In this document: in pieces, positions 1-27,320 of the stretch
Layout: each line of letters begins with the position of its first letter
Numbering within the stretch: the first letter of the stretch is position 1
Program-made: the position numbers and the translations under genes
The notes under the pieces: model-generated
What the model saw: only the letters and a program-made list of their open reading frames with translations
What the model was told of the DNA's origin: nothing
Database searches by the model: none
DNA from: Engraulis encrasicolus
Lineage: Eukaryota > Chordata > Actinopteri > Clupeiformes > Engraulidae
Length of the DNA stretch: 64,000 nucleotides
Assembly: GCF_034702125.1 (NCBI RefSeq)
Contig: NC_085875.1
Location: 52,343,176 to 52,407,175, forward strand
Direction: 5' to 3'

Positions 1-220
1 AGAGAGTCCGTTCAAATTACAATTGTTTGTCTCGGCCCGTAGATAGGTGCTTGTACTCTCTAGCGCCACCAACAGGGAAATTGTAACTGTTGATCCGTAG
101 GTCCGATTTTCAAAAACTTGGTATCCCTAGAATCCTTTGGCCTGTTCCAAACGTAAATTAGCTCATATCTCAGTAATGACTTATCGGATCACAACCAAAT
201 TGGATACACAGTGAGAGAAT

Positions 221-509
221 CTTAATATGGGACCTTGCCTCCTCCACTTGCCTCCTCCACTCGCTTCTCGTCATGATGACATCACTGACAACAGCATTTT
301 ATTTCAATATCTTGCAAAAGCTCAATTGTAGAGTCTTTTTCTCATTTGCAATTGTTATGGTGAATGAAAAACAGTCCCTCAAAAGTTGTTGTGGCTAGGC
401 TGACAGCTGGGAAACTTTATCGTTTTCTCCACGGAGGAGGGGCCAGGAGGCGGGGCGAGGAGACAAGCACAAGTGGAGGAGGCAAGGTCACATATTGGGA
501 TGCACCCAT
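221..509. mobile_element. MITE copy 1 (CTTAATATG-ended, about 290 bp)
   Basis: This stretch is almost the same as 52580-52871. Both begin near CTTAATATG(G/T)GACCTTGC and end with the inverted form (GCAAGGTC.CATATT), giving terminal inverted repeats of about 30 bp rich in CCTCCACTTG. There is no open frame of note, so it is a non-autonomous DNA element. No convincing target-site duplication is visible. Confidence 0.65.
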
Positions 510-554
510 GATGACATTACCCCTGGAGGTCAAATTAGATAGAGTGAAAATTGG

Positions 555-568
555 CCACTAGAGGGCGC
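555..568 (+). promoter_or_regulatory. Candidate CTCF-type motif
   Basis: CCACTAGAGGGCGC differs at about one position from the CTCF core consensus as I know it (CCASYAGRGGGCGC). A diverged copy of the surrounding unit near 1155 reads CTACTGGGGGGCGC. Motif evidence only; occupancy cannot be judged from sequence. Confidence 0.35.
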
Positions 569-2085
569 CACAATTGGCAAAAATGTATTTTGGCCATATT
601 GAAGAGGCCAAACAGGAAGTTGGCTCATATGTCGGCAACGCCCACATGTATCACAACCATAATGGTATAAACGTAATTGGTGGACCAAGCCGAATCCAAT
701 GGCTATGAAAAAAAATTGGACCTCTGAAAGTTTTTCGTCAATTTTTCATTTTGTAAAGTATAATAAAATGACGCCCCACCCACAATTTTTGTCCAATTGT
801 CACAGACTTTGTGTCAAGGCATAAAAATGACAGGAACGATCAATTGAACCGTCTTCAAACAGGAGTCAATGAAAGTTGGTGGCGAAGACAGGAACGTAAG
901 CTAAGATAGCCTACGTAAGCTAAGCACTAACGTGATGAACGTAACTCCCGCCATAGAATCGTCGTAACACCAAATGCACAGGGCAGAGCACTCGTTAGTG
1001 CTGTTCGTAATGACCGCCTCATCAACAAACTTCACATATCTGATCAGAGACCTGCTTATGTAGGAGGGGAGTCATCGAGCCACTGCATTTCATTTGGAAC
1101 TGGGCCATCATCTTTACTATAGCCAGAGGCTGCATATGGATTTTTGTGAGAATCGGCTACTGGGGGGCGCCACAATTAGCGTAATTGTTTTAGGTCAATA
1201 TCAGCCCGTAATCTGATCAATTGCAAACTCCGCCACTTTATATTACTCTGAAATGATCAACATTTCTCCTCAGGCAATAAAACTTAACGTAATTTCAGAA
1301 CCGTAACGAGACTTGCACTTGTTTTCAAATCAAAGCGCCAGTGCGATATACTACAAGGTTAGCATCACTAGATGCTGTTACATGGTTAGTAATATTGGGT
1401 CATTTCACGTGAAATCAGACACTTTGGGACCCGACCGACCCGGATTTCAATCATACTTGGTGTGCCTTTTTAGTAGCAAGGTAGCACCCCAGAACTGCAT
1501 TGGTTTGAATCTGACACTAATATTAAGGGAGAAACAGACTAGGAAAGGTTCACATGTGAGGGTAGGACACTATACATTCAGCCTTGAATATATCAGTCAG
1601 TGTTAGTCACAAAAAGATGCCTGTGGTGTTGTTTGAAAGCTCTTTTCTGGCTCTACATTACACAATCAGCTTGGAATACAACAACTCTCAGAATATGAGT
1701 TATGATCAATTGAAAAATCAAAAATTGAATATCTAAAAAAGCTATATTTTAAAATGGCCAGTTCCTTGTCCAAACGTAGCCGGCAATGTCATGAGCAACA
1801 CCTCAAATGCTGGTGTTTGGTTCGTTATTCATTTCAGAGAGAATTTGACTCACAAATATGGCATCATACAGACCACTTACTAATAATATGGTAATACCAT
1901 AGTAGCATCACATGACAAAACAAAAACAAAACAAAAATGGTCAGTGTCCATGGTCCCAGGTTTCAGAAACTAAGGCAGATGTCCATTTATACACACCAAA
2001 TGATGATATGTGAATGTTTGAACATTCCTTCTCTGTGTACCTGTGCCATCCTCCCTTTACCGTACTTTAAAGAGATAATCAATGG

Positions 2086-2556
2086 CTACACTCTCATTTT
2101 GTACTCTACCAGTGCATTTGAAGCAGCAGCTGTGTCTTTTGTAGATAATGTATAAGTACGTCCCGTTGCAGTTACAGGTTCCACTACCAGAAGCACATCC
2201 TGATGATCCATGACAAGTCTATCTGGTCTGAAGGGAAAAGTGAAGGATGGAGATGGTCCATGAGGATGCAGGAAGTTCAGTTTCACCTCTCCAGTGCTCG
2301 GCATACATTCCTCAACACATGCTAGCCACCAGTTGCCATCATATACAGCTACAACATACCCTTTGATGCTTGAAAATGTAACACATTCCTTTACTGAGCT
2401 CACCCTTTCAACTCTGCCTTCTCTGAATGCTGAAAATGGCCTAACTTCCACTGTGTCCATTGACAATGGGCAGAAGCTGTGTAGTTTTTGAGTACCTGGA
2501 ATAGTTCTTGCAGATTCAAACCTTTTCAACAGGTTCTCAGCTTCATGATGATACAT
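2086..2556 (-). pseudogene. Second, inverted copy of the transposase C-terminal segment
   Basis: It encodes 156 residues that differ at only a few positions from the product of 3166-3636 on the other strand (for example M/N and P/T changes). It lies in the left arm of the fold-back element. With no N-terminal part attached, it is a by-product of the inverted duplication. Confidence 0.6.
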
Positions 2557-2675
2557 CTCTGTTGTGGCAAACTGGCAATGGATGTTCTTGACATTATCCT
2601 TGACTGACTCCCTTGAACCAGGAAAGTTTTTAGTGGTAGCAGATTTTGCAGAAAACTATAGTTTTGTAATTCAAG

Positions 2676-3636
2676 ATGCTATTCAATAATTTCACTGGAA
2701 TAACCAGTGCAGGCCACAATCCATCCATTTGTATGCTACTACCAAGATCAGTTGAAACTGGAAAAAAAATCTGTTTTGTTATTTCAGACTGCAACATTCA
2801 TGATACAATTGCTGTACATCTGTTTCAGAAGCTCCTAATTCAGTTCCTCAATGACACTTCATCAATGATAGAACGTCCAAAGAAGATCATATATTTTTCT
2901 GATGGTTGTGCTGCACAATATAAGAACCTTAAAAACATAACAAATTTGTGCCACCACGAGGCAGATTTTCACATACCTGCAGAGTGGCACTTTTTTGCCA
3001 CATCACATGGCAAAGGTCCATGTGATGGCGTTGGAGGGACAGTTAAATGGCTTGCTGCACGAGCAAGTCTGCAACATCCTATTGACAATTAAATTGTAAC
3101 GCCATACCAACTGTTTTGTCAAGGATAATGTCAAGAACATTCATTGCCAGTTTGCCACAACAGAGATGTACCATCATGAAGCTGAGAACCTGTTGAAAAG
3201 GTTTGAATCTGCAAGAACAATTCCAGGTACTCAAAAACTACACAGCTTCTGCCCATTGTCAATGAACACAGTGGAAGTTAGGCCATTTTCAGCATTCAGA
3301 GAAGGCAGAGTTGAAAGAGTGAGCTCAGTGAAGGAATGTGTTACATTTTCAAGCATCAAAGGGTATGTTGTAGCTGTATATGATGGCAACTGGTGGCTAG
3401 CATGTGTTGAGGAATGTATGCCGAGCACTGGAGAGGTGAAACTGAACTTCCTGCATCCTCATGGAACATCTCCATCCTTCACTTTTCCCTTCAGACCAGA
3501 TAGACTTGTCATGGATCATCAGGATGTGCTTCTGGTAGTGGAACCTGTAACTGCAACGGGACATACTTATACATTATCTACAAAAGACACAGCTGCTGCT
3601 TCAAATGCACTGGTAGAGTACAAAATGAGAGTGTAG
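2676..3636 (+). pseudogene. Transposase-like protein fragment, frameshifted
   Basis: The first segment (2676-3092) contains FSDGCAAQYKN and, about 30 residues later, WHFFATSHGKGPCDGVGG. I associate this pairing with multicopy DDE/RNase-H-like transposase-derived proteins of fish and cnidarians; that is from memory, not a search. A stop at about 3090 and a frame change near 3117 separate it from a second segment (3166-3636) that continues in the expected order, with CHHEAD/YHHEAEN-type sequence followed by a beta-rich C-terminal domain (GNWWLACVEE). The N-terminal half is absent. It is interpreted as a dead transposon gene, not a host gene. Confidence 0.55.
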
Positions 3637-4398
3637 CCATTGATTATCTCTTTAAAGTACGGTAAAGGGAGGATGGCACAGGTACACAGAGAAGGAATGT
3701 TCAAACATTCACATATCATCATTTGGTGTGTATAAATGGACATCTGCCTTAGTTTCTGAAACCTGGGACCATGGACACTGACCATTTTTGTTTTGTTTTT
3801 GTTTTGTCATGTGATGCTACTATGGTATTACCATATTATTAGTAAGTGGTCTGTATGATGCCATATTTGTGAGTCAAATTCTCTCTGAAATGAATAAAGA
3901 ACCAAACACCAGCATTTGAGCTGTTGCTAATGACATTGCCGGCTACGTTTGGACAAGGAACTGGCCATTTTAAAATATAGCTTTTTTAGATATTCAATTT
4001 TTAATTTTTCAATTGATCATAATTCATATTCTGAGAGTTGTTGTATTCCAAGCTGATTATGTAATATGTAGAGCCAGAAAAGAGCTTTCAAACAACACCA
4101 CAGGCATCTTTTTGTGACTAACACTGACTGATATATTCAAGGCTGAATGTATAGTGTCCTACCCTCACATGTGACCCTTTCCTAGTCTGTTTCTCCCTTA
4201 ATATTAGTGTCAGATTCAAACCAATGCAGTTCTGGGGTGCTACCTTGCTACTAAAAAGGCACACCAAGTATGATTGAAATCCGGGTCGGTCGGGTCCCAA
4301 AGTGTCTGATTTCACGTGAAATGACCCTATTGTAGTAATGTTTTCAATAGTTTACCATGGCTGTTTAAGAGAAGATAATTGCTTCGTACATGGGAATA

Positions 4399-5026
4399 CA
4401 GTGTTTCCCACAGAATTTTTGGAAACTATGGGGGCAGCGGATATTTTTTTGTTGGGGGGGTATTTCACGAGGTGTTTCATGCGGCGTAAAAAAAAGAAAT
4501 AGGAGCACAGATAAGAATTTAGGAGCACTGTGAAATTGTTAACGCAAAGACAAATATGGTCTAAGAGAGTAGGCTATACCTTTTCCCCAACACAAATAGG
4601 CGTACACATTCTACATGAGGGGTGTTGGTCACAGGGCCTGTTTTTCAAAATTCCTCACATAAAAGGGTAAAAGGGCTGAACAACATATTACACATTTATG
4701 TCTATACACATTCATTACACATTCATTTCTATATGCAGCCTGATGTCTCCTCTGCTGTGTCAACGAAGGCCTGTTGCCTAACTCATTATCATACAACTGT
4801 AAAACAAAGCCTGGGGAGTGTCAGTAAACTCATCCCAACTGTCCCTTCTCTCAAAGTTTTTTTTATTGCTCCCAACAACAACTAAAACAACTTGACTAGG
4901 CTTTTGATCCCTCTGTCTTTCAAGCACTCATGGTTTTCTCTATAGGATGTAGTTACTCCAGGAGGAAAATGCGAAGGAAATCGTTTTTCAAATCGTTTAA
5001 AAAAAAAAAAGTTAAAAAAAATAAAA

Positions 5027-5064
<38 letters not shown>

Positions 5065-5148
5065 ATTTTTTTACATTTTCGAAACTATGGCGGCCAAATT
5101 TAAACTATGGCGGTGCGCCATAGTTTCCTTAATGTATGGGAAACACTG
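4399..5148. mobile_element. CAGTG-ended element, short copy A1 (750 bp)
   Basis: It starts CAGTGTTTCCCACAGAA and ends with the inverted TATGGGAAACACTG, the same termini as the copies at 10801, 13668 and 28139. It is flanked by GGAATA on both sides. It lacks the 1.3-kb interior of the other copies: the sequence passes directly from the shared left part (TTTATTGCTCCCAA) to the shared right part (ACAACTTGACTAGGC). The termini are hAT-like. Confidence 0.75.
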
Positions 5149-7136
5149 GAATATCGTCCCTCGACTGTTAATCTTTCGCATGCATGCACATACCAACAAG
5201 TGGTTAGTGAAAGGCTGCTTATAAAGTTGTTTTGTAATGTTCCCATGCCAAGACTGTGAATCAGGCTTATCGTTTTGATGGTAAGGCTTGTGGCTTTGTT
5301 GTTGGATGGTTTATAAAGTGGTGTCTGCAGTGTGCAATTTGTTGTTTTACGTGAAAGGTTTAGAAATTGCATGACAGGCAGCATAATCAGCTCAGTCTTT
5401 GCACAGGGAGCATGGACTAGGACAAGTGCAGTTTGAAACATTTTTGTAGCTTGCACTATTTGTAGAGCTTGCACATCCACCCAAATTGGTAGGCTTCAAC
5501 GTGGTGCCTGGTGCATTTCACAGGCTGTAGCCACACCAAACAGCTACTCATTGTACATTACCGCCGCCTTAGATAAAATGCAGGTTTTTAGATACGTCCA
5601 GCATCTCTATAAGACGGTATGTCTGTCTGTCCGTCCGCCGTTCGTCCGTCCGTCTGAAACGCATTCTTTTAATTGTTCCCTCATGTGTCCACAAGGCGGC
5701 AGAGTTGACTTTTTGGCCTGGAGCGAATGCCAAGCCAAATGTCTATGATATGTTACCAAACTGGCAAGGCTACGCAGCTGATTGCATTGTGAGACAACTG
5801 AGGGGGGCATTCAATTTTCGGCATTGTTTTGCGTTTGGAAAGTGGGAGGCAACTTCGTTCTGTCTCCACAGCACGCCAACACTGCTATGAAGTGTGTCAC
5901 TATGTTCACGGTCTTTACCCCCTTATGAGACACTTCGGCCCATGAGGATGTCAAACGTGAGGAGGACTTCATCATGTTGTGTATGATAGTGTAACGTTGT
6001 GCTCAGCTATTTGGTTTGTCAGAAACGGAAATGATCGATTTGGAGCAGGGAGTTTTTGACACAGATGTTCGTGCTAGATAGAGGGGCGTTTGCGTTGCAT
6101 AACGCGATAACCCCACGGCATGGACCCGTTGACAGGCCTCAACTTCCTACAACATTCACATGTCCCTCCAATTTTCTCCAGTCCATTAACTTGTGCACAG
6201 AAGTCTGTATGCACGAGCCTTTGAATATTCCCAGCGAGTTTGCAAACATTTTGCCACTAGTTTCAGTGAGTAGTCAGTGTGCGCTGCGCACTGAAACATG
6301 GTGCTCGGACTACAAGTAGACAAATGCACCATTTGACATACGGTGTGTTATTGATGTTCTCGGACATATCGCAAGGGAGGTTCATTCGTTCATTCATTTG
6401 CTGGCGGGCGTGTTGACCGCACAGGTGCTTTCCGTTGCGCTCAGGTTTTACGGTTTTATTTATTTATTATTTGTCAATGTTTAGCCTATCTTTCCCACAT
6501 GCACATGATGCTGAAATGGTGTGATAGGCTACTTAAGGTTGATAAATAGGCAACAATGTCTGGTAAAGTAATGTACTTGATCTATTTGAAATTTGAAATC
6601 GTATGGTTCTTTTCCAAATCCAAGCATGGTAGGCTTATTATAAATTGCAACAAAGAAAAACCTTGTCTCGCCATTTCGCTGCCTGCCACGTTATTTGGAG
6701 TTTCCATTGGCAATTGACCCATTCAGAATCGACGTCCTCATGAATGCGTGCGCATCGTTGACTCAAACACACCAGAGATGTTTCAAGGGTATTACGAGAG
6801 ACTCCACTCTTCTGGGTGGTACTGCACTCTAGGGCCGCCAACGTTTGGGGAAAAAAGGTTGGAACTGGCATAGACGGACGCATCTGTTGTCCGCCAGTCA
6901 GACTTGTTTTGTTGCAATTATGCCTATGCTAATTGCCAACCAACAAGCCTGGAAAAAGTGTACTCTCATCGTTTCGCAGATGGGTAGGCTATGTCAATCA
7001 AAACCTGCACATCTTCTGACGTGAATAGCGAATAATAGTGAATAGGTCCGATGCCCTTTTGTGATCAAAATGTGTATGGTAATTTAGGTTGTTTATGCAA
7101 TATGTTAAGAGGTGATGTTGATGCTGAGTTTGCAAT
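5149..7136. other. Non-coding stretch, nothing recognised
   Basis: No exon with flanking splice sites, no terminal inverted repeat and no known repeat could be supported. Short open frames here have no recognisable motif. It is presumed intron or intergenic sequence upstream of the TMX4 exon at 8577. Confidence 0.35.
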
Positions 7137-7575
7137 GTGATAAAGATAAGTCAGAGATTTGTTGAATATATATATTTTTAAATACAGAGTTTGCACCCCA
7201 TGTACGCATCCTAACGTGATCGTCCATCAGGATGAATAAAATCTCCTTTTAAAACTCTCAGTTTATGTTGTTGTGATAAAGATAAGTAACACAGATGCAC
7301 AGAGATTTGCGGAATATATATTTTTAATACAAAGTTTGCACCCATGTACCCATGCTAGCTTGATTTTCCTTCAGGCTGAATAAATAAAGGAGAGAGGACA
7401 GCACCCCTAGTTGCGTGTACTTTATTGACAGTCAGACGTTTCAGACTTCAGTTGGCCCGACACTGAAGAAGGTTAAAACAGGAACGTCTGAAGGGCAATA
7501 AAGCACACACAACTAGGAGTATTGGCCTGTCTCCTTTATTTTTATTCTTACTGAATGATACATTTCAGGTCGAAT
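7137..7575. repeat. Diverged tandem duplication of about 135 bp, second copy interrupted
   Basis: The segment beginning GTGATAAAGATAAGT at about 7138 and ending CAGGATGAATAAAATCTC is repeated from about 7272. The second copy reaches CAGGCTGAATAAA at about 7383 and is then split by a hairpin insertion (about 7384-7550). CAGGTCGAATAAAATCTC follows. Confidence 0.6.
7384..7550. mobile_element. Hairpin element of the GAAGAAGG / AACGTCTGA type
   Basis: The two arms are inverted relatives: AAGGAGAGAGGACAGCACCCC and CTAGTTGCGTG at the left, CACAACTAGGAG and GGCCTGTCTCCTTT at the right. GACGTTTCAGAC and GAACGTCTGAAG lie near the centre. It resembles the short palindromic elements with a CTGAAGAAGG core common in fish genomes. 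No coding capacity. Confidence 0.5.
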
Positions 7576-7747
7576 AAAATCTCTGATTCTAAAACAACTG
7601 TTCACTGAGGAGTGCTGGTCATTAAGGAGTGCTGCTTCACTTTTTTTCCTAAGCAGGTGCACTTTGGCTCAAGGAAAGGAGTCACTTCAAGATGGTGAAA
7701 CTTAACTCAAGTTAGATTAGATTCTTTATTGTCCCTTAGGGATATTT

Positions 7748-7995
7748 GAAGAGCTCTTTTCCAAAATGAGATATATCCATTTTATAGAATGTTGGGAAAT
7801 TGACATTTTTGTATTGGGCTCTCCATTGAATTGCATTGCAAAATTCATTTTATAGAGGTTTAAAAAGTATGTTCTGAAAACATTTGAATGGCAAGAATTC
7901 ACATATAGATTATAGGACTTCTTAACAGTCAATTCCAATATTAAAATGCCAAAATTAAAAAATGGTGTATATAGCGTTTTGGAAAAGAGCTCTTC
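7748..7995. mobile_element. MITE, GAAGAGCTCTTTTCC-ended (248 bp)
   Basis: There is a terminal inverted repeat of at least 19 bp (GAAGAGCTCTTTTCCAAAA at the left, its complement at the right). ATTT flanks both ends and could be the target-site duplication. Non-coding. Confidence 0.65.
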
Positions 7996-8094
7996 ATTTG
8001 GTTTCACATCAGACTGTTCAGCTCCATCAGGTTAGATCTTGTAGTACACATCTCATTTGCTAAACATATAGACACCATTTTCACACATAGACAC

Positions 8095-8313
8095 CAGTGT
8101 TGCCAGATTAGACGGGTGCCCGCCCAATTGGGCTACTTGGGATGAGCGTCGGCGGGCAAAAACGGGAAAAATTGTCCATTTGGCGTTTTTTTAAGCCGTT
8201 TTGGGCCCATAGAAGTCAATGTAATTTGCTGAATTTGGGCGGAATTTAGCGCATTTTGGCGGTTTTCGAGAGCCTTTTGGGCGGGAATTGGTCAGACACA
8301 TCTGGCAACACTG
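8095..8313. mobile_element. hAT-type MITE, CAGTGTTGCC-ended (219 bp)
   Basis: The termini CAGTGTTGCCAGAT and ATCTGGCAACACTG are exact inverted repeats. A perfect 8-bp target-site duplication ATAGACAC lies at 8087-8094 and 8314-8321. Termini and duplication length both fit the hAT superfamily. Confidence 0.85.
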
Positions 8314-8576
8314 ATAGACACATAAACATCCTCAGACATTCACATACAATACATATACTCACATCTATTCTATACATATACTCACATCTATTCAAGTTAT
8401 AGCTGTTTAAGTCTTGCCAAGGATTCCAAATGCACACTGCTTGATCAAGTTAAAAAGCAGTTAATAAGATGGACTGATACGTTGCGACTTCAGAGCCTGA
8501 ATAAGATCTCTTTTTAAAGTGACTGCTGCTATGTATGCATGCCGCTGAGTGTGTGTGTGCTTACCATTCTCCTCAG

Positions 8577-24683
<16,107 letters not shown>

Positions 24684-24718
24684 TGTCACCTCTTGCCTAT
24701 CACTTCTCACATGACATC

Positions 24719-24953
24719 ATTAAAGGGGTATGCCACTATTTTGGGGCTTAATACAGTTAAAATCGTTGGCTGGGGTTTATATGCTACACGGATCCATTGA
24801 CTTTCACTAGCTTAGCGACATATTCCCTCTTTTAACTTGTCTTAAAGCAAGACAACGCTTAACATGAAAAATAAGACACTTTACCACCTTTATAAACCCT
24901 GGTCAACGATTTTAACTGTATTAAGCCCCAAAATAGTGGCATACCCCTTTAAT
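24719..24953. mobile_element. MITE in the TMX4 3' UTR (235 bp, long inverted ends)
   Basis: The ends are ATTAAAGGGGTATGCCACT and its exact complement at the right. The inverted repeat runs for about 50 bp (through TTGGGGCTTAATACAGTTAA), so transcribed RNA could form a strong hairpin 36 bases after the TMX4 stop codon. Confidence 0.8.
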
Positions 24954-25128
24954 GCCTAACCGTAACCCCCTACATCCCACATGACGTTCACCCCAAATAC
25001 CTAATGCCATCGTCGCAGCCCCCTCCCTGCCATTGTGATATCCAGCCTGAATACCTAATGTCCGCCTAATGTCACTTCTGACCTCCCACATGACGTCTAA
25101 CACAAATGCCCAACATCATTCCCTACAT

Positions 25129-26038
25129 CAGTGATTCTTAACCTGGGGTGCAGTCACGCCCTGTTTGTGTTGAAGTTGTGACAATAATTAGGCTTGTGAA
25201 TTATAATTAAGCCGAATCAAAACCAAATTGTGTTTTGGTCCCCATTCAAAGTCATTAAAGGAGAAATCCGGTGTGAAATGGCTTATGTTGTGTTAAAATG
25301 TGATGCTGAGCCCTAACTTTTGCCACATACCTCGCCTCCTTAGGGCCGTTTGTAGAGGCTGTGTCACAGCACGGCTACAGCCCGCACCACAGAAGGTCTA
25401 CAGATACAGACACTTCACTCACTCGATCCATACCTGCAGTTCACCTAGAGGGCGCTGTCGTGAGAGCGCAGAACTCATTGCGAATGGAGTCTGCACTCAC
25501 CTGTTGGCACCCCAAGAGTGTCTGTACTGTAGACCTTCTGTGGTGAAGGTTGTGCCGTGCTGTGACACAACCTCTTCAAACGGCCCTGTTTCTGTGCACT
25601 AGCAAAGTTCTTTATGCCTCGTTTTACATGTCAATAACCCCGGGACTCTGTGGAAGGAAGTATTGAGCAACTTTGAGCCTCGTAAATGGGTGGAAAGTAG
25701 AGATTTATAACGATGGCTAAACAGGTGCCGGTCCATCTCAGCACAAGCTACATTTCACCTAGCTCTTGGAATTCTGATTAGCGCTCGGACTTCGGAATGG
25801 ATGCCTATGGATGCGAGGTATGTGGCATCAGCATAACGTTTTAGCACAACGTAAGCCATTTCACACCGGATTTCTCCTTTAAGGTATTGATTGATGTCTC
25901 AAGCAAGAATCTTTGTAATTAATCACTTAAATATTTTTTATTGCGTATACACGTGTTGGAAGTTTGAGTTGGGGGTGCATGGCTTGTCTCGAGCACAGGT
26001 AAGGGGGTGCTTTAAGAAAAAAAGGTTAAGAACGACTG
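25129..26038. mobile_element. hAT-type element carrying a nested MITE
   Basis: The left end is CAGTGATTCTTAACCTGGGG and the right end is AAAGGTTAAGAACGACTG. The flanks CCCTACAT (25121-25128) and CCCTGCGT (26039-26046) look like a decayed 8-bp duplication (5 of 8 identical). The TTAA-type MITE at 25255-25882 is inserted inside. Confidence 0.65.
25255..25882. mobile_element. TTAA-type fold-back MITE (628 bp)
   Basis: The ends are TTAAAGGAGAAATCCGGTG and its complement CACCGGATTTCTCCTTTAA. TTAA at both ends is the probable target duplication. Inside is a second inverted pair: GAGGCTGTGTCACAGCACGG and CCACAGAAGGTCTACAG versus CTGTAGACCTTCTGTGG and CCGTGCTGTGACACAACCTC. Confidence 0.8.
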
Positions 26039-26229
26039 CCCTGCGTCCTACATAACGTCCACCACAAATATCTTATGTCCCCCATTGTCACTTCCCATCT
26101 AATGTCTCATCTTCCCAAGAGATTTTGATGAGAAAGAGGAGGCCATACTGTAGCAGGAGCCTCAGAGCTCTGACCTTCGAACCCTGACATGATGTCCAAC
26201 AGAAATGCCTAACATCATCCCCTACCTAC

Positions 26230-26402
26230 CGCATGCGTGGCAGCCATGGCCTAAAGATTATGGAGTTGGTCTTTCAATCTGGGCTTTGTTGGTTCAAATC
26301 CCACCCTTACCTCTCCCTACACCTACACCTAAGGCTGAAGTGCCATTGAGGCAAGGCACCCAGCCACACATGGCTCCAAGGACTGTAACCAGTACTCTGT
26401 AA
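26230..26402 (+). mobile_element. tRNA-derived SINE, second copy
   Basis: CATGGCCTAAAGATTATGG and GTTGGTTCAAATCCCACCC are A- and B-box-like. They are followed by GAGGCAAGGCACC and AAGGACTGTAACC as in the copy at 21266. Confidence 0.65.
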
Positions 26403-26582
26403 AAACACACATCATCGAACACAAATGCCCACCCTCACACACAACGGCACCTCTAATGCCTAATGTCCTCCATAACTCTGACCTACATGTACTGTGCAAC
26501 ATAACATCCACCCCAAGCACCTACTCCACATATCAACACCTATAGCTTCCAGAGTGGTGGAGTAGGAAACTTCAGACAGTCA

Positions 26583-26885
26583 TGGGTAAGCGGTCAGGGT
26601 GTCAGATGTGTAGCCCAAAGTTTTGTCGGTTTGACTCCCGACCCGCCAAGTTGGTGGAGGAAGTAATTAACCAGTGCTCTCCACATCCTCCTACTTGACT
26701 GAGGTACCCTGAGCATGGTACCGTCCCTTTCAAGCGCCATTGGGGGCTGCCCCCTTCCACGGGTGAGTCATAAATGCAATTTCGTTGTGTGCAGTATTCA
26801 CTTGTGTGCTGTGTAGTGCTGTGTAGTGCTGTGTCACAATGACAATGGGAGTTGGAGTTTCCCAGTTGGGCTTTCTGTTTCCACA
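26583..26885 (+). mobile_element. SINE of a common fish family
   Basis: A tRNA-like head (GGTTTGACTCCCGACCCGCC as B box) is followed by a body I recognise from many teleost genomes: ACTGAGGTACCCTGAGCATG, GCGCCATTGGGGGCTGCCCC, CATAAATGCAATTTCGTTG, ACAATGACAATGGGAGTTGG. A short internal duplication GTGCTGTGTA is visible near 26810-26830. Confidence 0.75.
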
Positions 26886-27145
26886 ACTTGGAGCTCTTCT
26901 GAGAAGCATGTAAGGACCCGCTATCCCCAGCTCCCACCACCCACATAACGTAACGACTTGCTATCCCCAGCCCCCACCACCCACGTAATGTAACGTCCAC
27001 ACAAATGTCTCCCCTCCCTCCAGCCATATAATGTCCTGCCCAAATGTCTAACCTTCCCTAGTTTAATCCCAAATGTCTAACCTTCCCCCATTTCAGCCCA
27101 AATGTCTAACCTTCCCTAGATTCACTCCTAATGCCTCACCTTCCT

Positions 27146-27320
27146 TGCCTGGTTACCACCAGACCTATTCACAAGTGTCCATTCAACCAACTGCAGTCAT
27201 CACCTTTCAATGCCTCCCTGCTCTCCAATTTGAGACCATGATCTGGAACCCTCGCTGAGGGATATATTCCATGCTGTCTTTCAGATCAGAACGATTGTGA
27301 AAAGCAGCATGGGATTTCCT
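27146..27320. repeat. Dispersed repeat E1 (GCCTGGTTACCACCAGACCT)
   Basis: It begins GCCTGGTTACCACCAGACCT and ends near TTTCAGATCAGAACGATTGTG. Shorter and longer relatives lie at about 40145-40232 and 54217-54477. Confidence 0.55.

Larger units (their letters stand above)
1..1392. other. Upstream non-coding region, likely TMX4 intron
   Basis: No exon is recognisable here. The stretch holds one MITE copy (221-509) and two diverged copies of a short unit around 541-600 and 1141-1200, each carrying a GGGCGCCACAATT core. The rest is AT-rich unique-looking sequence. It is inferred to be TMX4 intron or older repeat because the first recognisable TMX4 exon lies at 8577. Confidence 0.4.
1397..4327. 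mobile_element. Inverted-duplicated DNA transposon (fold-back), TATT-flanked
   Basis: Two arms of about 1.2 kb (1397-2610 and 3118-4327) are near-identical in inverted orientation around a spacer of about 500 bp. Both ends read GGGTCATTTCACGTGAAAT, which contains the 12-bp palindrome TTTCACGTGAAA. The element is flanked by TATT at 1393-1396 and again at 4328-4331, a plausible 4-bp target-site duplication. Each arm carries the 3' part of the same coding region (complement 2086-2556 and 3166-3636); the spacer carries the preceding part (2676-3092). The structure is one element 3' half followed by an inverted second copy of that half, so neither coding copy can be full length. The superfamily is not assigned. 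Confidence 0.8.
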
